DNA of 64,000 nucleotides from Pseudomonadota bacterium (GCA_021324455.1 JAJPJA010000013.1:62001-126000), one strand, 5' to 3'. Positions 25,493-35,376 are shown, numbered from the stretch's first letter. Notes: generated from the sequence alone by a model not told the origin. Made by a program: numbers and translations.

Positions 25493-26071
25493 TCAGGCCT
25501 CTTCGAGGTCCTTGAGAAGAGTGCGCAAATGGCTGCGCGCGTAGTGCAGCCGGCTCATTACGGTGCCTTTTGGGCAACTGAGGATGGCGCTGATTTCCTC
25601 GTAGCTGAGACCCTCCATCTCGCGTAAAAGTATCACTTGGCGATGCTCTGGCGTCAACTCTTTCAAGGCTTGCCTCACCTTTTGACTGAGTTCGCCGCGC
25701 GCCGCGGCGCGGAAGGAATCGCCCTGTGCCGAGGGTATGCGGTCCAACTCCTTTTCAGCCTCTTCACCATGCGCGATCGAATGCCTGCTTTCCCGCCGGC
25801 GCCAGTCAATCGCGAGATTGGACGCGATCCGGTAAAGCCAGGTCGAGAAACTGGAGCGCCCTTCAAAGCTGCGCAGATTCTGATACGCGCGGATGAAAGT
25901 CTCCTGGGCCAGCTCAACCGCGTCGTCGGGATTATGGACCAAAGCCCTGGCCACTCCCGCGACCCGCTGCTGATAGCGCTGGATCAGAGCTCCAAACGCC
26001 TCGCGATCGCCGCGCCTGGCCCGGTTGACCAGTTCGCGCTCGTCGTCCTCAGGTCTGCCGGCGCTTCTCAA
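25493..26071 (-). CDS. ECF-type RNA polymerase sigma factor (192 aa)
   Basis: Sigma-70 family group IV. Region 2 is visible as RRGDREAFGALIQRYQQRV and SSFSTWLYRIASNLAIDWRRR; region 4 as LKELTPEHRQVILLREMEGLSYEEIS with helix-turn-helix CPKGTVMSRLHYAR. Only a TTG start is available in frame; no Shine-Dalgarno is obvious. It lies 42 bases after polA on the same strand and is followed by its anti-sigma factor. The target regulon is unknown. Confidence 0.92.
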   Translation of the reverse strand: MRSAGRPEDDERELVNRARRGDREAFGALIQRYQQRVAGVARALVHNPDDAVELAQETFIRAYQNLRSFEGRSSFSTWLYRIASNLAIDWRRRESRHSIAHGEEAEKELDRIPSAQGDSFRAAARGELSQKVRQALKELTPEHRQVILLREMEGLSYEEISAILSCPKGTVMSRLHYARSHLRTLLKDLEEA

Positions 26072-26113
26072 TGTTTGTAGACGAGGGCGGGGATCGCAAA
26101 ATTCATCCCTGAG

Positions 26114-28681
26114 TCAAGATAGTTCCGCCCAGTTAGGACCGGACTTCAGGTCGACCCGCAGCGCAACGCGCAGCGCGGCCACTTGTTCCATCTGTTCGCG
26201 GATAGCGGCCGCCGCTTGCGGCAGGCTGGCCGCCCGCACCTCGAACAGCAGTTCATCATGCACCTGCAGCAGCATCCTTACCGCACTGTCGCGCGCAAAC
26301 AAGCGGTGCAGCCGCACCATCGCCACCTTTATCAAATCCGCCGCCGTCCCCTGAATCGGCGTGTTGATTGCTATGCGTTCGGCCTGCGCGCGCGCGCCGC
26401 CCTGGGGCGACGCCAACTCGGGCAGATAGCGCCGGCGTCCCAGCAGCGTGGTGACGTAGCCGCGTTCGCGCGCCTGCCGCAGGCATTCTTCAAGGTACGC
26501 GCTGACCCCGGGCAGACGTTTGAAATAACGCTCGATGTATTGCGACGCCTCATTGAGCGCAATCCCCAACTCCCCGGCCAAACGCTGCGGACCCATACCA
26601 TAGATGATGCCGAAGTTGATCACCTTGGCCAGCCGGCGCGCGTCGGGATCCGACGCCCCCGCGCCCAGCACCTCGGCCGCGGTGCGCTGATGGATATCCT
26701 CGCCCCGGGCAAACGCGTCAAGCAGGATGGGGTCGGCCGACAGATGGGCCAAAACGCGCAGCTCGATTTGCGAATAATCGGCCGACAGCAACACGTACCC
26801 CGGGTCGGCCACGAAGGCGCGGCGAATCCTCCGTCCCTCCGGCGTACGCGCCGGAATATTCTGCAAGTTCGGGTCGGTCGAACTCAGCCGTCCGGTCGCG
26901 GTCAGCGCCTGATGGAATGAGGTATGCAAGCGCCCGGTCGCGCGATTGACCGTGGCCGACAGCCCGTCGACGTAAGTTGATTTCAGCTTGGCGATAGTGC
27001 GGTATTCCAGCAGTTTGCGCGGCAGTTCATGCGCCTCGGCCAGCCTGGTCAGGACATCGACGTCGGTGGAATATCCGCTCTTGGTCTTCTTCAGTCCCCG
27101 GGTCGGGAGCTTGAGTTCGGTGAACAGGATTTCGCGCAGCTGATTGGGCGAATTGAGGTTGAATCGGCGCCCCGCCAATTGCCAGCATTCCGCCTCCAGC
27201 CGGTTCAGTTGTTCCCCGAATTCCACTCCCATCGCGGCCAGCGCCGCCGAATCGATGCGGATGCCGGTCGCTTCCATGGCGTAAAGCACCGACGCCAAAG
27301 GCAGCTCGACCTCCTCGAACAGCTGGTCCAACCCGTCCTGCCTGAGCCGCGGCACCATCGCCTCGCGCAGCGCGGCCACCACTTCCGGCTCGGAGCCGAC
27401 CACTGCTCCGCCCAACGGCGCCAGATGCTCGTGGAACAGGTCCTCCAGTGCGGGTTCCGGCCGGCCGGGATTGATCAGGAAACCGGCCAGCATGGTGTCG
27501 AAATCGACGCCGCCAAGACTTACGCCATAGCGCTGCAGGGCCGCGGTATGCGCCTTGAGGTCGTGGCAGGCGCGGGGCGGCGTTGAAGCTTCAAGCAATG
27601 GTTTAAGTTCAGGAACCAGCTTGTCGGCGAACCGATAAACCGGCTCCAGCCCCTCGGCCTTGACTTTCAAATCCGGGCCGGGGCTGGTGCGGTTGAGATG
27701 CAGGGACAGGCGCGGGGCGGCGTTGAGGCGGCGCACCACCTGATCGAGCTCCGCGCCGCCGACGTCGGTGGTCTGGGCGGCGGAAAGCGGCAGCCGGGAG
27801 GCGGTCGGCGCCAGTTCCTGCATGATCGAATTGAATTCCAGCTCGCGCAGCAGTTCGGCCGTGGCCTTCTCGTCGATTCCGTGGAATTCGAGGTCATTAA
27901 GGTCGACCTTAAGCGGCGCGTCGGTGTCGATCCGGACCAGCTTGCGCGCCAGTTCGATGTCGGCGCGATGCTGCGCGATGGCCGCGGCCAGCTTTTTGGC
28001 CCCGCGCAGGTCGCTGGCCGCGAGGTCGTCAAGATGCGCCAGCAGATTATCGACCGTGCCGAATCGTTGGATCAGGGCCGAGGCGGTCTTCTCGCCGACC
28101 CCGGGCACGCCTTTGACGTTATCGATCGCGTCGCCCATCAGCGCCATCAGGTCGACCACTGAGCCGGGCTCGACGCCCAGCTTTTCGCGCACCTCGCGCG
28201 CGCCGATATGCTTGTCGCGCATCGTATCCCACAGCGTGATGCGCGGGCCGACCAGTTGCATGAAATCCTTGTCGGCGGTGACGATCACGCAATCGACGCG
28301 GTCGCGGGCGGCGCGCACGGCCAGGGTTCCAATCACGTCGTCGGCTTCGTAGCCTTCCAGCATCAACTTTTTGATGCGAAACGCGTCGACCGCCCGATGG
28401 ATATAGGGAATCTGCACCACCACGTCGTTGGGCGGCGAGACGCGGTTGGCCTTGTAGGATTCGAACAGGTCGTCGCGAAAGGTGCGCTTGGGCGAATCGA
28501 ACACGATTGCGAGGCGGCGCGGATGCGCGTCCTTGAGCAGCTTGAGCAGCATGCGGAGGAAGCCGAACACCGCGTTGGTGGGCAGTCCGCGCGAGTTATT
28601 GAGCTGCGGCAGCGCGTAGAAGGCGCGGAATATATATCCTGATCCGTCCACCAGGTACAGGGTCGAACCCGCGTCGCTCAT
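26114..28681 (-). CDS. polA: DNA polymerase I (855 aa)
   Basis: Repair and Okazaki-fragment polymerase. The 5' nuclease domain covers residues 1 to about 290 (YLVDGSGYIFRAFYALP, IVTADKDFMQLV, GDAIDNVKGVPGVGEKTA). The middle domain keeps the 3'-5' exonuclease fold, but the first motif reads RLSLHLNRTS instead of a DxE signature, so proofreading is probably lost. The polymerase core has DYSQIELRVLAHLS, the O-helix RRLAKVINFGIIYGMG and LLQVHDELLFEV. Family-normal length. First gene of the polA-sigma-anti-sigma-exported protein series. Confidence 0.97.
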   Translation of the reverse strand: MSDAGSTLYLVDGSGYIFRAFYALPQLNNSRGLPTNAVFGFLRMLLKLLKDAHPRRLAIVFDSPKRTFRDDLFESYKANRVSPPNDVVVQIPYIHRAVDAFRIKKLMLEGYEADDVIGTLAVRAARDRVDCVIVTADKDFMQLVGPRITLWDTMRDKHIGAREVREKLGVEPGSVVDLMALMGDAIDNVKGVPGVGEKTASALIQRFGTVDNLLAHLDDLAASDLRGAKKLAAAIAQHRADIELARKLVRIDTDAPLKVDLNDLEFHGIDEKATAELLRELEFNSIMQELAPTASRLPLSAAQTTDVGGAELDQVVRRLNAAPRLSLHLNRTSPGPDLKVKAEGLEPVYRFADKLVPELKPLLEASTPPRACHDLKAHTAALQRYGVSLGGVDFDTMLAGFLINPGRPEPALEDLFHEHLAPLGGAVVGSEPEVVAALREAMVPRLRQDGLDQLFEEVELPLASVLYAMEATGIRIDSAALAAMGVEFGEQLNRLEAECWQLAGRRFNLNSPNQLREILFTELKLPTRGLKKTKSGYSTDVDVLTRLAEAHELPRKLLEYRTIAKLKSTYVDGLSATVNRATGRLHTSFHQALTATGRLSSTDPNLQNIPARTPEGRRIRRAFVADPGYVLLSADYSQIELRVLAHLSADPILLDAFARGEDIHQRTAAEVLGAGASDPDARRLAKVINFGIIYGMGPQRLAGELGIALNEASQYIERYFKRLPGVSAYLEECLRQARERGYVTTLLGRRRYLPELASPQGGARAQAERIAINTPIQGTAADLIKVAMVRLHRLFARDSAVRMLLQVHDELLFEVRAASLPQAAAAIREQMEQVAALRVALRVDLKSGPNWAELS

Positions 28682-28848
28682 GCTGCGAGGCTAACAGAAC
28701 GAAATCGTAGGAGGCCAGACGGGCGCGTCAGGGTATATTGACAGCCCGAGCCTGCGTGGCTACTGACATGATTTGAGGTTTGCTGAATAGGCGAGCCGGT
28801 TTTTCGTCAAATTTTCTGACGGCGGAGGCCGCCGCGGAGCTACAGCGG

Positions 28849-29625
28849 ATGATCGAGGTCAAGAACCTCACCAAGATGTACGGCAACTTTGTTGCCGTCA
28901 ATAATGTTTCCTTCAAGGCGCAAAAGGGACAAATTTTGGGCTTTTTGGGACCCAACGGCGCCGGCAAAACCACCACGATGCGCATCATCTCCGGCTACAT
29001 GCCGGCCACTTCCGGCACCGTACTGGTTGACGATCTGGATATTTTCACGCAGTCGCTCGAGGCCCGGCGCAGAATCGGCTATCTGCCGGAAAATCCCCCG
29101 CTTTACAACGAGATGCGGGTTGAGGCCTATCTGCGTTTCGCCGGACGTTTGCGCGGATTGGCGCGCGGCGAGCTCGAACCCGCGCTGGAACACGTGATCG
29201 ACGTCTGCGGGCTCAAGGAGGTCAGCTCGCGCATCTGCGGCCAGCTCTCCAAGGGATACCGCCAGCGCGTCGGCCTGGCCGGCGCCATCATCCACGATCC
29301 GCAGGTGCTGATTCTCGACGAGCCGACGATCGGTCTGGATCCGCGCCAGATTCGCGACATCCGCGCGCTCATCCGCGAGCTGGGCGGCCAGCGCACCATC
29401 GTGCTTTCGACCCACATCCTGCCCGAAGTTTCACAGATTTGCGACAAGGTCGTAATCATCAACGAAGGCCACGTGGTGCTGGAGGAAGCGCTGGATGCGC
29501 TGCCGGCCGGCACCTCGCTCGAAGACGTGTTCCTGAGCGCGATTGCGCGCGAGCGCGGGCATGAGGATATCGAGGCGGAGCAGGAACTCGAGGAAGTTTC
29601 GGCGGGTCGGAGTTCGGCACAATGA
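28849..29625 (+). CDS. ABC transporter ATP-binding protein, GldA-like (258 aa)
   Basis: ATPase subunit: Walker A GPNGAGKTT (residues 34-42), Q-loop region LPENPPLYNEM, signature QLSKGYRQRVGLA, Walker B VLILDEPTIGLD and switch histidine in STHILPEV. The acidic C-terminus (EDIEAEQELEEV) is extra. GGAG 28836-28839 sets ATG 28849, not the upstream in-frame start. Operon with a GldF-type permease, a GldG-type auxiliary protein and a DUF4340 protein; ATGA overlap with the permease. Confidence 0.92.
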   Translation: MIEVKNLTKMYGNFVAVNNVSFKAQKGQILGFLGPNGAGKTTTMRIISGYMPATSGTVLVDDLDIFTQSLEARRRIGYLPENPPLYNEMRVEAYLRFAGRLRGLARGELEPALEHVIDVCGLKEVSSRICGQLSKGYRQRVGLAGAIIHDPQVLILDEPTIGLDPRQIRDIRALIRELGGQRTIVLSTHILPEVSQICDKVVIINEGHVVLEEALDALPAGTSLEDVFLSAIARERGHEDIEAEQELEEVSAGRSSAQ

Positions 29626-30395
29626 GGAATGCGCTGGTGATTGCCGGCCGCGAGATTGCGGCCTATTTCGTTCAACCCATCGCCTACGTGGTGATGACCG
29701 TGTTTCTGCTTTTGGGCGGATGGTTTTTCTTCGCCCTGCTGCGCCGTTTCGATCTGGTGCAGCAGATGTATTTGGCGATGCAGAATCCGGCGGCGCTGCA
29801 GCGGATGAATCTCAACCAGATGGTGATCGAGCCGCTGCTGCATAACATGGCGATCGTGCTGGTGATCCTGGTGCCGGCGATTACGATGCGCTCCTTCGCC
29901 GAGGAAAAACGCGCCGGCACTTACGAACTGCTGCTCACCGCGCCGGTGCGCACCGGTGAAGTGGTGGCCGGCAAATTCATCGCCGCCGCGGTGCTGATCC
30001 TGGTGATGGTCGCGCTGGCCAGCATCTTCCCCCTGATTCTGGTCCTGTTCGGCAATCCCGAAATCGGGGTGATGGCGTCGGGTTATTTGGGCCTGGCGTT
30101 TCTGGGGCTGGCCTTCGTCGCGGTGGGTCTGTTTACCAGTTCGGTGACGCAGAACCAGATTATCGCCGCGATCAGCTGCTTCGGCGCCCTGCTGCTGCTG
30201 TACGTGATCTCATGGCCGGCGGAAACCGGCGGCGGATCGTTCTCGCAGCTGCTGCGCTATCTGTCCCTGCCCGAGCATTTCGCCACCATGGTGCGGGGGC
30301 TCATCTCCACCAAGGACATTATCTATTTCCTCAGCGTAATCGCCGTGGCCCTGTTTCTGACGCAGCGGTCCGTCGAATCCGTGCGCTGGCGTTAG
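29622..30395 (+). CDS. ABC-2 type permease, GldF-like (257 aa)
   Basis: Integral membrane protein with about six transmembrane segments, including AYFVQPIAYVVMTVFLLLGG at the N-terminus. The cytoplasmic ITMRSFAEEKRAGTYELLLTAP segment is the ABC-2 permease signature. It partners the ATPase before it, with ATGA coupling. GldF-type transporters work in gliding in Bacteroidetes, but most homologues elsewhere have no defined substrate. Confidence 0.9.
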   Translation: MRNALVIAGREIAAYFVQPIAYVVMTVFLLLGGWFFFALLRRFDLVQQMYLAMQNPAALQRMNLNQMVIEPLLHNMAIVLVILVPAITMRSFAEEKRAGTYELLLTAPVRTGEVVAGKFIAAAVLILVMVALASIFPLILVLFGNPEIGVMASGYLGLAFLGLAFVAVGLFTSSVTQNQIIAAISCFGALLLLYVISWPAETGGGSFSQLLRYLSLPEHFATMVRGLISTKDIIYFLSVIAVALFLTQRSVESVRWR

Positions 30396-30412
30396 AGGGT
30401 TAAGGGGAAAAG

Positions 30413-31987
30413 ATGGCTAAGAGTTCGGCGCAGGCCGGAATCATCGGGCTGATTCTGCTCATCTTCGGGACCATCGATTACTTCATCGCTTCGGGTTTCC
30501 GCTTTTTCGTCTTCGTCAATCTGGCCGCGGGCATCTTTGCGCTGGTGCTGTGGGCAACCACTTCCAGCCGCGAGTCGCTGGGCGCGGCGCTGGGCAGCCG
30601 CACCACGCGCTACGGCGCCAACGCGGTGATCTACTCGCTGGCCTTCATCGCCCTGCTGGTCGCGATCAATTATTTGGCCGACAAGCATGACCATCGCTTC
30701 GATACCACCCAGGAGAAGGTGTTCAGCCTCTCCAGCCAGTCGATGAACGTGGTCAGGAACCTGAACAAGCCGCTGAAGTTCTACGGCTTCTTCCAGGGCG
30801 GCCAGGACCAGAAGGCCAAGGACCTCTACGAGGCTTACGCCTACGCCTCACCCAAGGTCAGCTACCAAATGGTTGATCCGGACAAGCATCCGGAGTTGGC
30901 CGAACGCTACAAGGTGTCAGTGATGGGAACCACGCGGGTGCAGTACGGCGACAATCCCGCCGACGGCACCAACGTCACTGAACTGAGCGAAGAGAATCTC
31001 ACCAACGCAATCATCAAGGTCAGCAAGGGGACCCGCAAGGTGGTCGATTTTCTGGACGGCGAGGGGGAAGGCGACCCCAACGATTCCAAATCGGCCAACG
31101 GCTTCGCGTCGCTCAAGCAGGCGCTCGAAGGCGAGGGCTACACCGTACGCAAGTTGTTTTTGGCGTCGAAGCCCGAAGTTCCCGCCGATACCAATCTGGT
31201 AATCGTCGCGGGGCCGACGCGCGAAATCTCAAGCCACGTGATCGACGCGCTGACCGCGTATCTCAAACGCGGCGGCCATCTGATGGTCACGCTGCGGCCC
31301 GCGATGCCCGGCTCGCCCGACCCCGAAGCGGGCTTGATCAAAATGCTGGGCGGATGGGGCCTTAAGGTGGGCGACGACGTGATCGTGGACCAGGTCCTGC
31401 GCCTGTTCGCGGGCCCCGCTTTGGGGCTTAACCCGGTGGTTACCAGCTACGGCACCCATCCAATCACCAACGGCTTCACTCAGCGCACGGTGTTCCCGAT
31501 GACTCGGTCGGTGGAACCCGAAAGCCCGCTCAAGCCGGGCCTGTCGGTGGTCGAACTGGCCAAGACCAGTGAAACCTCGTGGGCGGAGACCGATCTGGTC
31601 GGAATCTTCCAGCAGCAGAAGGCCTCTTTCGACGCGGGCAAGGATCAGAAAGGACCGGTGGCGGTGGCGGACGCGGTGGACGCCGACCTTAAGACGCTGG
31701 GCTTCGGCAAGGAAGGGGAAAGCGCCCGCCTGGTGGTGATCGGCAGCACCGACTTCGCCTCCAACCAGTACTTCAATCAGTTCTTCAACCGCGACTTTAC
31801 GGTCAACAGCGTCGATTGGCTGGCAGGCGAGGAGAAGTCGATCTCGATTCGTCCGCGCACGCTGCATTCGTCGAGTTTCCGGCTGACGGTGGATCAGTTC
31901 AGTTTGGTATTTGCGCTCTCGGTGCTGATGCTGCCGGAATTGCTGCTGATCCTGGGCGTCGCGGTGTGGTGGGAGCGGCGCACGTGA
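30413..31987 (+). CDS. GldG-like ABC auxiliary protein (524 aa)
   Basis: Two N-terminal transmembrane helices (about residues 8-45 and 65-85), a large extracytoplasmic domain including the FDTTQEKVFSLSSQS segment typical of the ABC_transp_aux/GldG family, and one C-terminal transmembrane segment ending WWERRT. It follows the permease by 18 bases with GGGGAAAAG as ribosome site. It likely forms the extracytoplasmic part of the transporter. Confidence 0.88.
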   Translation: MAKSSAQAGIIGLILLIFGTIDYFIASGFRFFVFVNLAAGIFALVLWATTSSRESLGAALGSRTTRYGANAVIYSLAFIALLVAINYLADKHDHRFDTTQEKVFSLSSQSMNVVRNLNKPLKFYGFFQGGQDQKAKDLYEAYAYASPKVSYQMVDPDKHPELAERYKVSVMGTTRVQYGDNPADGTNVTELSEENLTNAIIKVSKGTRKVVDFLDGEGEGDPNDSKSANGFASLKQALEGEGYTVRKLFLASKPEVPADTNLVIVAGPTREISSHVIDALTAYLKRGGHLMVTLRPAMPGSPDPEAGLIKMLGGWGLKVGDDVIVDQVLRLFAGPALGLNPVVTSYGTHPITNGFTQRTVFPMTRSVEPESPLKPGLSVVELAKTSETSWAETDLVGIFQQQKASFDAGKDQKGPVAVADAVDADLKTLGFGKEGESARLVVIGSTDFASNQYFNQFFNRDFTVNSVDWLAGEEKSISIRPRTLHSSSFRLTVDQFSLVFALSVLMLPELLLILGVAVWWERRT

Positions 31988-32051
31988 GCCCGGATTGCGG
32001 CCGGAGCTTCAAGACTGAAACCCAGCTCAGGATACTCGGACGTCGGGGAAT

Positions 32052-33461
32052 ATGCAGTTTCGCAATACGATAATCGTATTGGTGTTGTTGTTAATCGTCG
32101 GAGGATACATCTACTTTTTCCAGGCCGGCAAACCGGAAGAGCAGACGCAAAAACTCTTCAACCTCAAGGCCGACGATATAACCGGGCTGGTGCTCAAATA
32201 CCCCGATCAGGAGATCGAAGTTAACCGCACCGGCGGCGGCTGGAGGCTGGTCAAGCCAATCAACACCGAGGCCGACGCCGCCGCGATCAGCACTCTGACC
32301 CACGAGATCGCCGACGCCGGCATCAAGCGCACCGTCGACGACCATCCGGCGAGCCTGGCTCCGTTCGGTCTGGACAAACCCGGCGTTACCGTCGTGGTCA
32401 GCACCAAAGACAAAACGCTTCCCGGCGTGGAGGTCGGCAAGAACGCCCCGATTGGCTATTCGGTCTATATCAAGAAGACCGACAGCCCGGCGGTGTTGTT
32501 GACTTCGGGCGGTTTCGGTCCCGGCACCAAACGCACTGTCAGCGACCTGCGCGACCATACCCTGATGAGCTTCAAACCGGACGAGGTGAGCAAGCTCGTT
32601 ATCAAGCAGGATGACGGCGAGCCGGTCGAATTGGACAAGCAACAGGGCGTGTGGAAGATCGTCAACCCGGCGAAATACAAGGCCGACGCGGAAAGGATCA
32701 GTACACTGCTGAGTTCGTTATCCAACGCGCGCATCGACGACTTCACCAGCGACAAACCGGCCAACCTGGCCCAATACGGACTGGACAAGCCTTCGCTCCA
32801 GGTCTCGGTATTCAGCGGACCCGCGCAGGCGCGTCAGTCGCTGGAATTCGGCAAAAAAGAAAGCGGCGCGAACAAGGACGATTACTACGTGCGGCGCGGC
32901 GAGAAACCCAACGTCTATACCGTGCACAACTATGTATTCGTCGACGCCGATAAGGGGCTGAACGATCTGCGCGATCGCACCGTGCTGGCATTCGATTCCG
33001 ACCAGGTGGAAGGGGTGAAGGTCACAGGCGGCGGCAAATCCTTTACCGTTGCGCGCGGCGCCGGCGGCAAATGGACCGAGACCGACGGCACCAGGTCGCC
33101 GGCCGATCCGGTCAAAGTCAGGCAGTTCATCGATCGCTTCCACGACCTTAAAGCCGAAACCATCGCGCAGGATTCCAGCGCCAACCTGGAAAAGTTCGGG
33201 CTTAACTCGCCCAACGAAGAGGTGACGTTCCAGGGCAAGGGCGGCAGGATACTGGGCACCGTGAAGCTGGCCAGAATCGAGCGCCGCAACGAGAACGACA
33301 AGAGCGCTCCCGCCCGGGTCGATTACTATGCGCTTTCCAGCACCGGCCCCACGGTGTACAGGATTTTCGAGTACGACTATACCGACCTGATCAAGACGCC
33401 GGAGGAGCTGGCGGCGCCCAAACCAACCGCCGCGCCGTCAGCCCGACCGACGTCGAAGTAA
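32052..33461 (+). CDS. DUF4340 domain protein (469 aa)
   Basis: An N-terminal membrane anchor (NTIIVLVLLLIVGGYIYFF) is followed by repeated DUF4340-type units, each with a WRLVKP/WKIVNP motif and a LDKPGVTVVV or LDKPSLQVSV strand. Three such units can be seen (about residues 30-150, 165-300, 320-450). Function unknown; it repeatedly accompanies GldA/F/G-like genes. It closes the operon; the tail is Pro/Ala-rich. Two hairpins lie in the convergent gap downstream. Confidence 0.85.
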   Translation: MQFRNTIIVLVLLLIVGGYIYFFQAGKPEEQTQKLFNLKADDITGLVLKYPDQEIEVNRTGGGWRLVKPINTEADAAAISTLTHEIADAGIKRTVDDHPASLAPFGLDKPGVTVVVSTKDKTLPGVEVGKNAPIGYSVYIKKTDSPAVLLTSGGFGPGTKRTVSDLRDHTLMSFKPDEVSKLVIKQDDGEPVELDKQQGVWKIVNPAKYKADAERISTLLSSLSNARIDDFTSDKPANLAQYGLDKPSLQVSVFSGPAQARQSLEFGKKESGANKDDYYVRRGEKPNVYTVHNYVFVDADKGLNDLRDRTVLAFDSDQVEGVKVTGGGKSFTVARGAGGKWTETDGTRSPADPVKVRQFIDRFHDLKAETIAQDSSANLEKFGLNSPNEEVTFQGKGGRILGTVKLARIERRNENDKSAPARVDYYALSSTGPTVYRIFEYDYTDLIKTPEELAAPKPTAAPSARPTSK

Positions 33462-33562
33462 ACTTCCGCGCCCCGTCCTGATGGCTTTCCAGGCGGTGAC
33501 CCGGGCTCACGCATTTTGATCGGGCCGAATCGGGACGTGAGTCCGCGGGCGTCAAAGGTGGT

Positions 33563-33611
33563 GCGAGCCGAAAGAAGGCTCGCGCGTCGATGACAGGCGC
33601 GGGCGCCTGTC
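33563..33611. terminator. Tandem hairpins between convergent genes
   Basis: GCGAGCC/GGCTCGC (33563-33569 and 33577-33583, loop GAAAGAA) and GACAGGCGC/GCGCCTGTC (33592-33600 and 33603-33611) lie between the DUF4340 gene and the convergent SDR gene. Neither has a long T-run, so this may be a bidirectional terminator of modest strength. Confidence 0.4.
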
Positions 33612-33646
33612 CCGTTCTATTATGGGTTTCTTGCCGCGATATATAC

Positions 33647-34411
33647 CTATTTGGGCGGCATCCGCAGCGCGCCGTCGAGCCGGATGGTCTCGCCGTTGAG
33701 CATCGGATTCTCGACGATGTGCCGCGCCAGCATGGCGTACTCCGAGGGCTTGCCCAGCCGCGGCGGAAACGGGATGTTCGCCTCCAGCGCCTTGCGCACC
33801 GGTTCGGGCAGCGTCGCCAGCATCGGGGTTTCAAACGTGCCCGGCGCAATGGTGCAGACGCGTACGCCGACCGACGCCAAATCGCGCGCGATCGGCAGCG
33901 TCATCGCCATCACGCCGCCCTTGGACGCGGCGTAGGCCGCCTGTCCGATCTGTCCCTCAAAGGCCGCCACCGACGCGGTGTTAATCACCACGCCGCGCTC
34001 GCCCTCCTGATTGGGCTGATTCTTTGCCATCTCCGCCGCCGCCAGCCGGGTGACATTGAAGGTCCCGATCAGATTGACTTCGACGATCCGGGTAAAGCGC
34101 CGCAGCGAAGCGGGTCCTTCGCGGGTCAGGATACGTTCGGCGGTGGCGATACCGGCGCAGTTGATCAGCACGTGAAGGGCACCGAATTTTTGCCTGGCCG
34201 CCGCGATTGCTTCGAGCACCTGCGCTTCGGAGGTGACGTCGGCAGGGGCGAAGATCGCCTTGTTCAGGGATTTGCCGACTTCAACGCCGGGTGAAGCGGG
34301 CAGATCGACAATGACAACGGCGGCGCCATGGCGGGCGAATTCCGCCGCACTGGCCGCACCCAAACCCGACCCGCCGCCGGTGATCATCACCACCGCGTCT
34401 TTGAGTTCCAT
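33647..34411 (-). CDS. SDR-family 3-hydroxyacyl-CoA dehydrogenase type II-like (254 aa)
   Basis: Short-chain dehydrogenase: NAD site MITGGGSGLGAASA, DLPASPG after strand 2 (Asp favours NAD+), NCAGIA, catalytic Ser in NTASVAAFEGQ and YAASKGG. The LTREGPASLRRFTRIVEVNL and TPMLATLPEPVRKAL segments resemble HSD17B10/3-hydroxyacyl-CoA dehydrogenase type II. Probably acts in fatty or branched acyl-CoA oxidation. Divergent from the SDR at 34615. Confidence 0.87.
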   Translation of the reverse strand: MELKDAVVMITGGGSGLGAASAAEFARHGAAVVIVDLPASPGVEVGKSLNKAIFAPADVTSEAQVLEAIAAARQKFGALHVLINCAGIATAERILTREGPASLRRFTRIVEVNLIGTFNVTRLAAAEMAKNQPNQEGERGVVINTASVAAFEGQIGQAAYAASKGGVMAMTLPIARDLASVGVRVCTIAPGTFETPMLATLPEPVRKALEANIPFPPRLGKPSEYAMLARHIVENPMLNGETIRLDGALRMPPK

Positions 34412-34614
34412 CGTCCCATCTCCTTCCGTACCGGCGCGGGCCGGGCGCGACTAGTCGGCCAGAGCCTGACGTGCAAGACATACGATGGCGCCCTGACCCG
34501 ATCAAGCAGGCACCGGCGCGCCCGGAAACGCCGCGCGCGATATGCGGTTGCCACAGGCCCGGCTTTGATCCACAACATGGAACTGATGGCGTTGGTACAG
34601 GGTAAAGGAAGTCA

Positions 34615-35376
34615 ATGGCTGAATTGCTGACCGGCAGGATTGCACTGGTAACCGGAGGCGCTTCCGGAATCGGACGCGCGGCCGCTTTGGCGCTGGCACG
34701 CGAGGGAGCCAAAGTGGCGGTCGCCGACATGGCGGCCGACGGCGGCAACAGTACTGCCGAGACCATTTTGCGCGCGGGCGGCGAAGCCGTATTTCTCCAG
34801 GCCGACGTCTCGCGCGCGGACGAGGTCGATGGTCTGATTGCCGCGGTGGTGGATCGCTTCGGACGCCTGGATTGCGCCTTCAACAACGCCGGCGTCGAAC
34901 AGCCGATGCAAAACCTTGCCGAGACCACGCTCGAGCAATGGAGCCGCATCATCGCCGTCGATCTGACCGGCGTATGGCTATGCATGAAGTACGAGATTGC
35001 GCGGATGCTTCAGCAGGGCGGCGGCAGCATCGTCAACACTTCGTCGATCATGGGAATCGTGGCCACGCCGGGAATGGCCGCTTACAACGCCGCCAAGGGC
35101 GGCGTCGCGCAGCTCACCCGCAGCGGGGCACTGGAATACGCCAAGGCAGGAATCCGCGTCAACGCGGTAGCGCCCGGATTTATTCTCACCCCGATGGTGG
35201 AACGCAGCCTCCCGTTCGGCAGCCGCCGGCGCCAGGCGGCGGAGGCGGTGCAGCCGATGGGCCGGATGGGTCAGCCGGAGGAAATCGCCGAAGCGGTAGT
35301 GTGGCTGCTCTCCGACGCGGCTTCGTTCGTAACCGGACTGGTGATGCCGGTGGACGGCGCATGGACCGCGCGATAA
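34615..35376 (+). CDS. SDR-family oxidoreductase (253 aa)
   Basis: Classical SDR: VTGGASGIGRAAA, VADMAADGG after strand 2, NNAGV, NTSSIMG and catalytic YNAAKGG, with the APGFILTPMVERS loop. NAD(H) dependence is likely from the Asp at the end of strand 2. Substrate unknown. AAAGGAAG lies 6 bases before the ATG. No operon partner on the same strand within 200 bases. Confidence 0.87.
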   Translation: MAELLTGRIALVTGGASGIGRAAALALAREGAKVAVADMAADGGNSTAETILRAGGEAVFLQADVSRADEVDGLIAAVVDRFGRLDCAFNNAGVEQPMQNLAETTLEQWSRIIAVDLTGVWLCMKYEIARMLQQGGGSIVNTSSIMGIVATPGMAAYNAAKGGVAQLTRSGALEYAKAGIRVNAVAPGFILTPMVERSLPFGSRRRQAAEAVQPMGRMGQPEEIAEAVVWLLSDAASFVTGLVMPVDGAWTAR

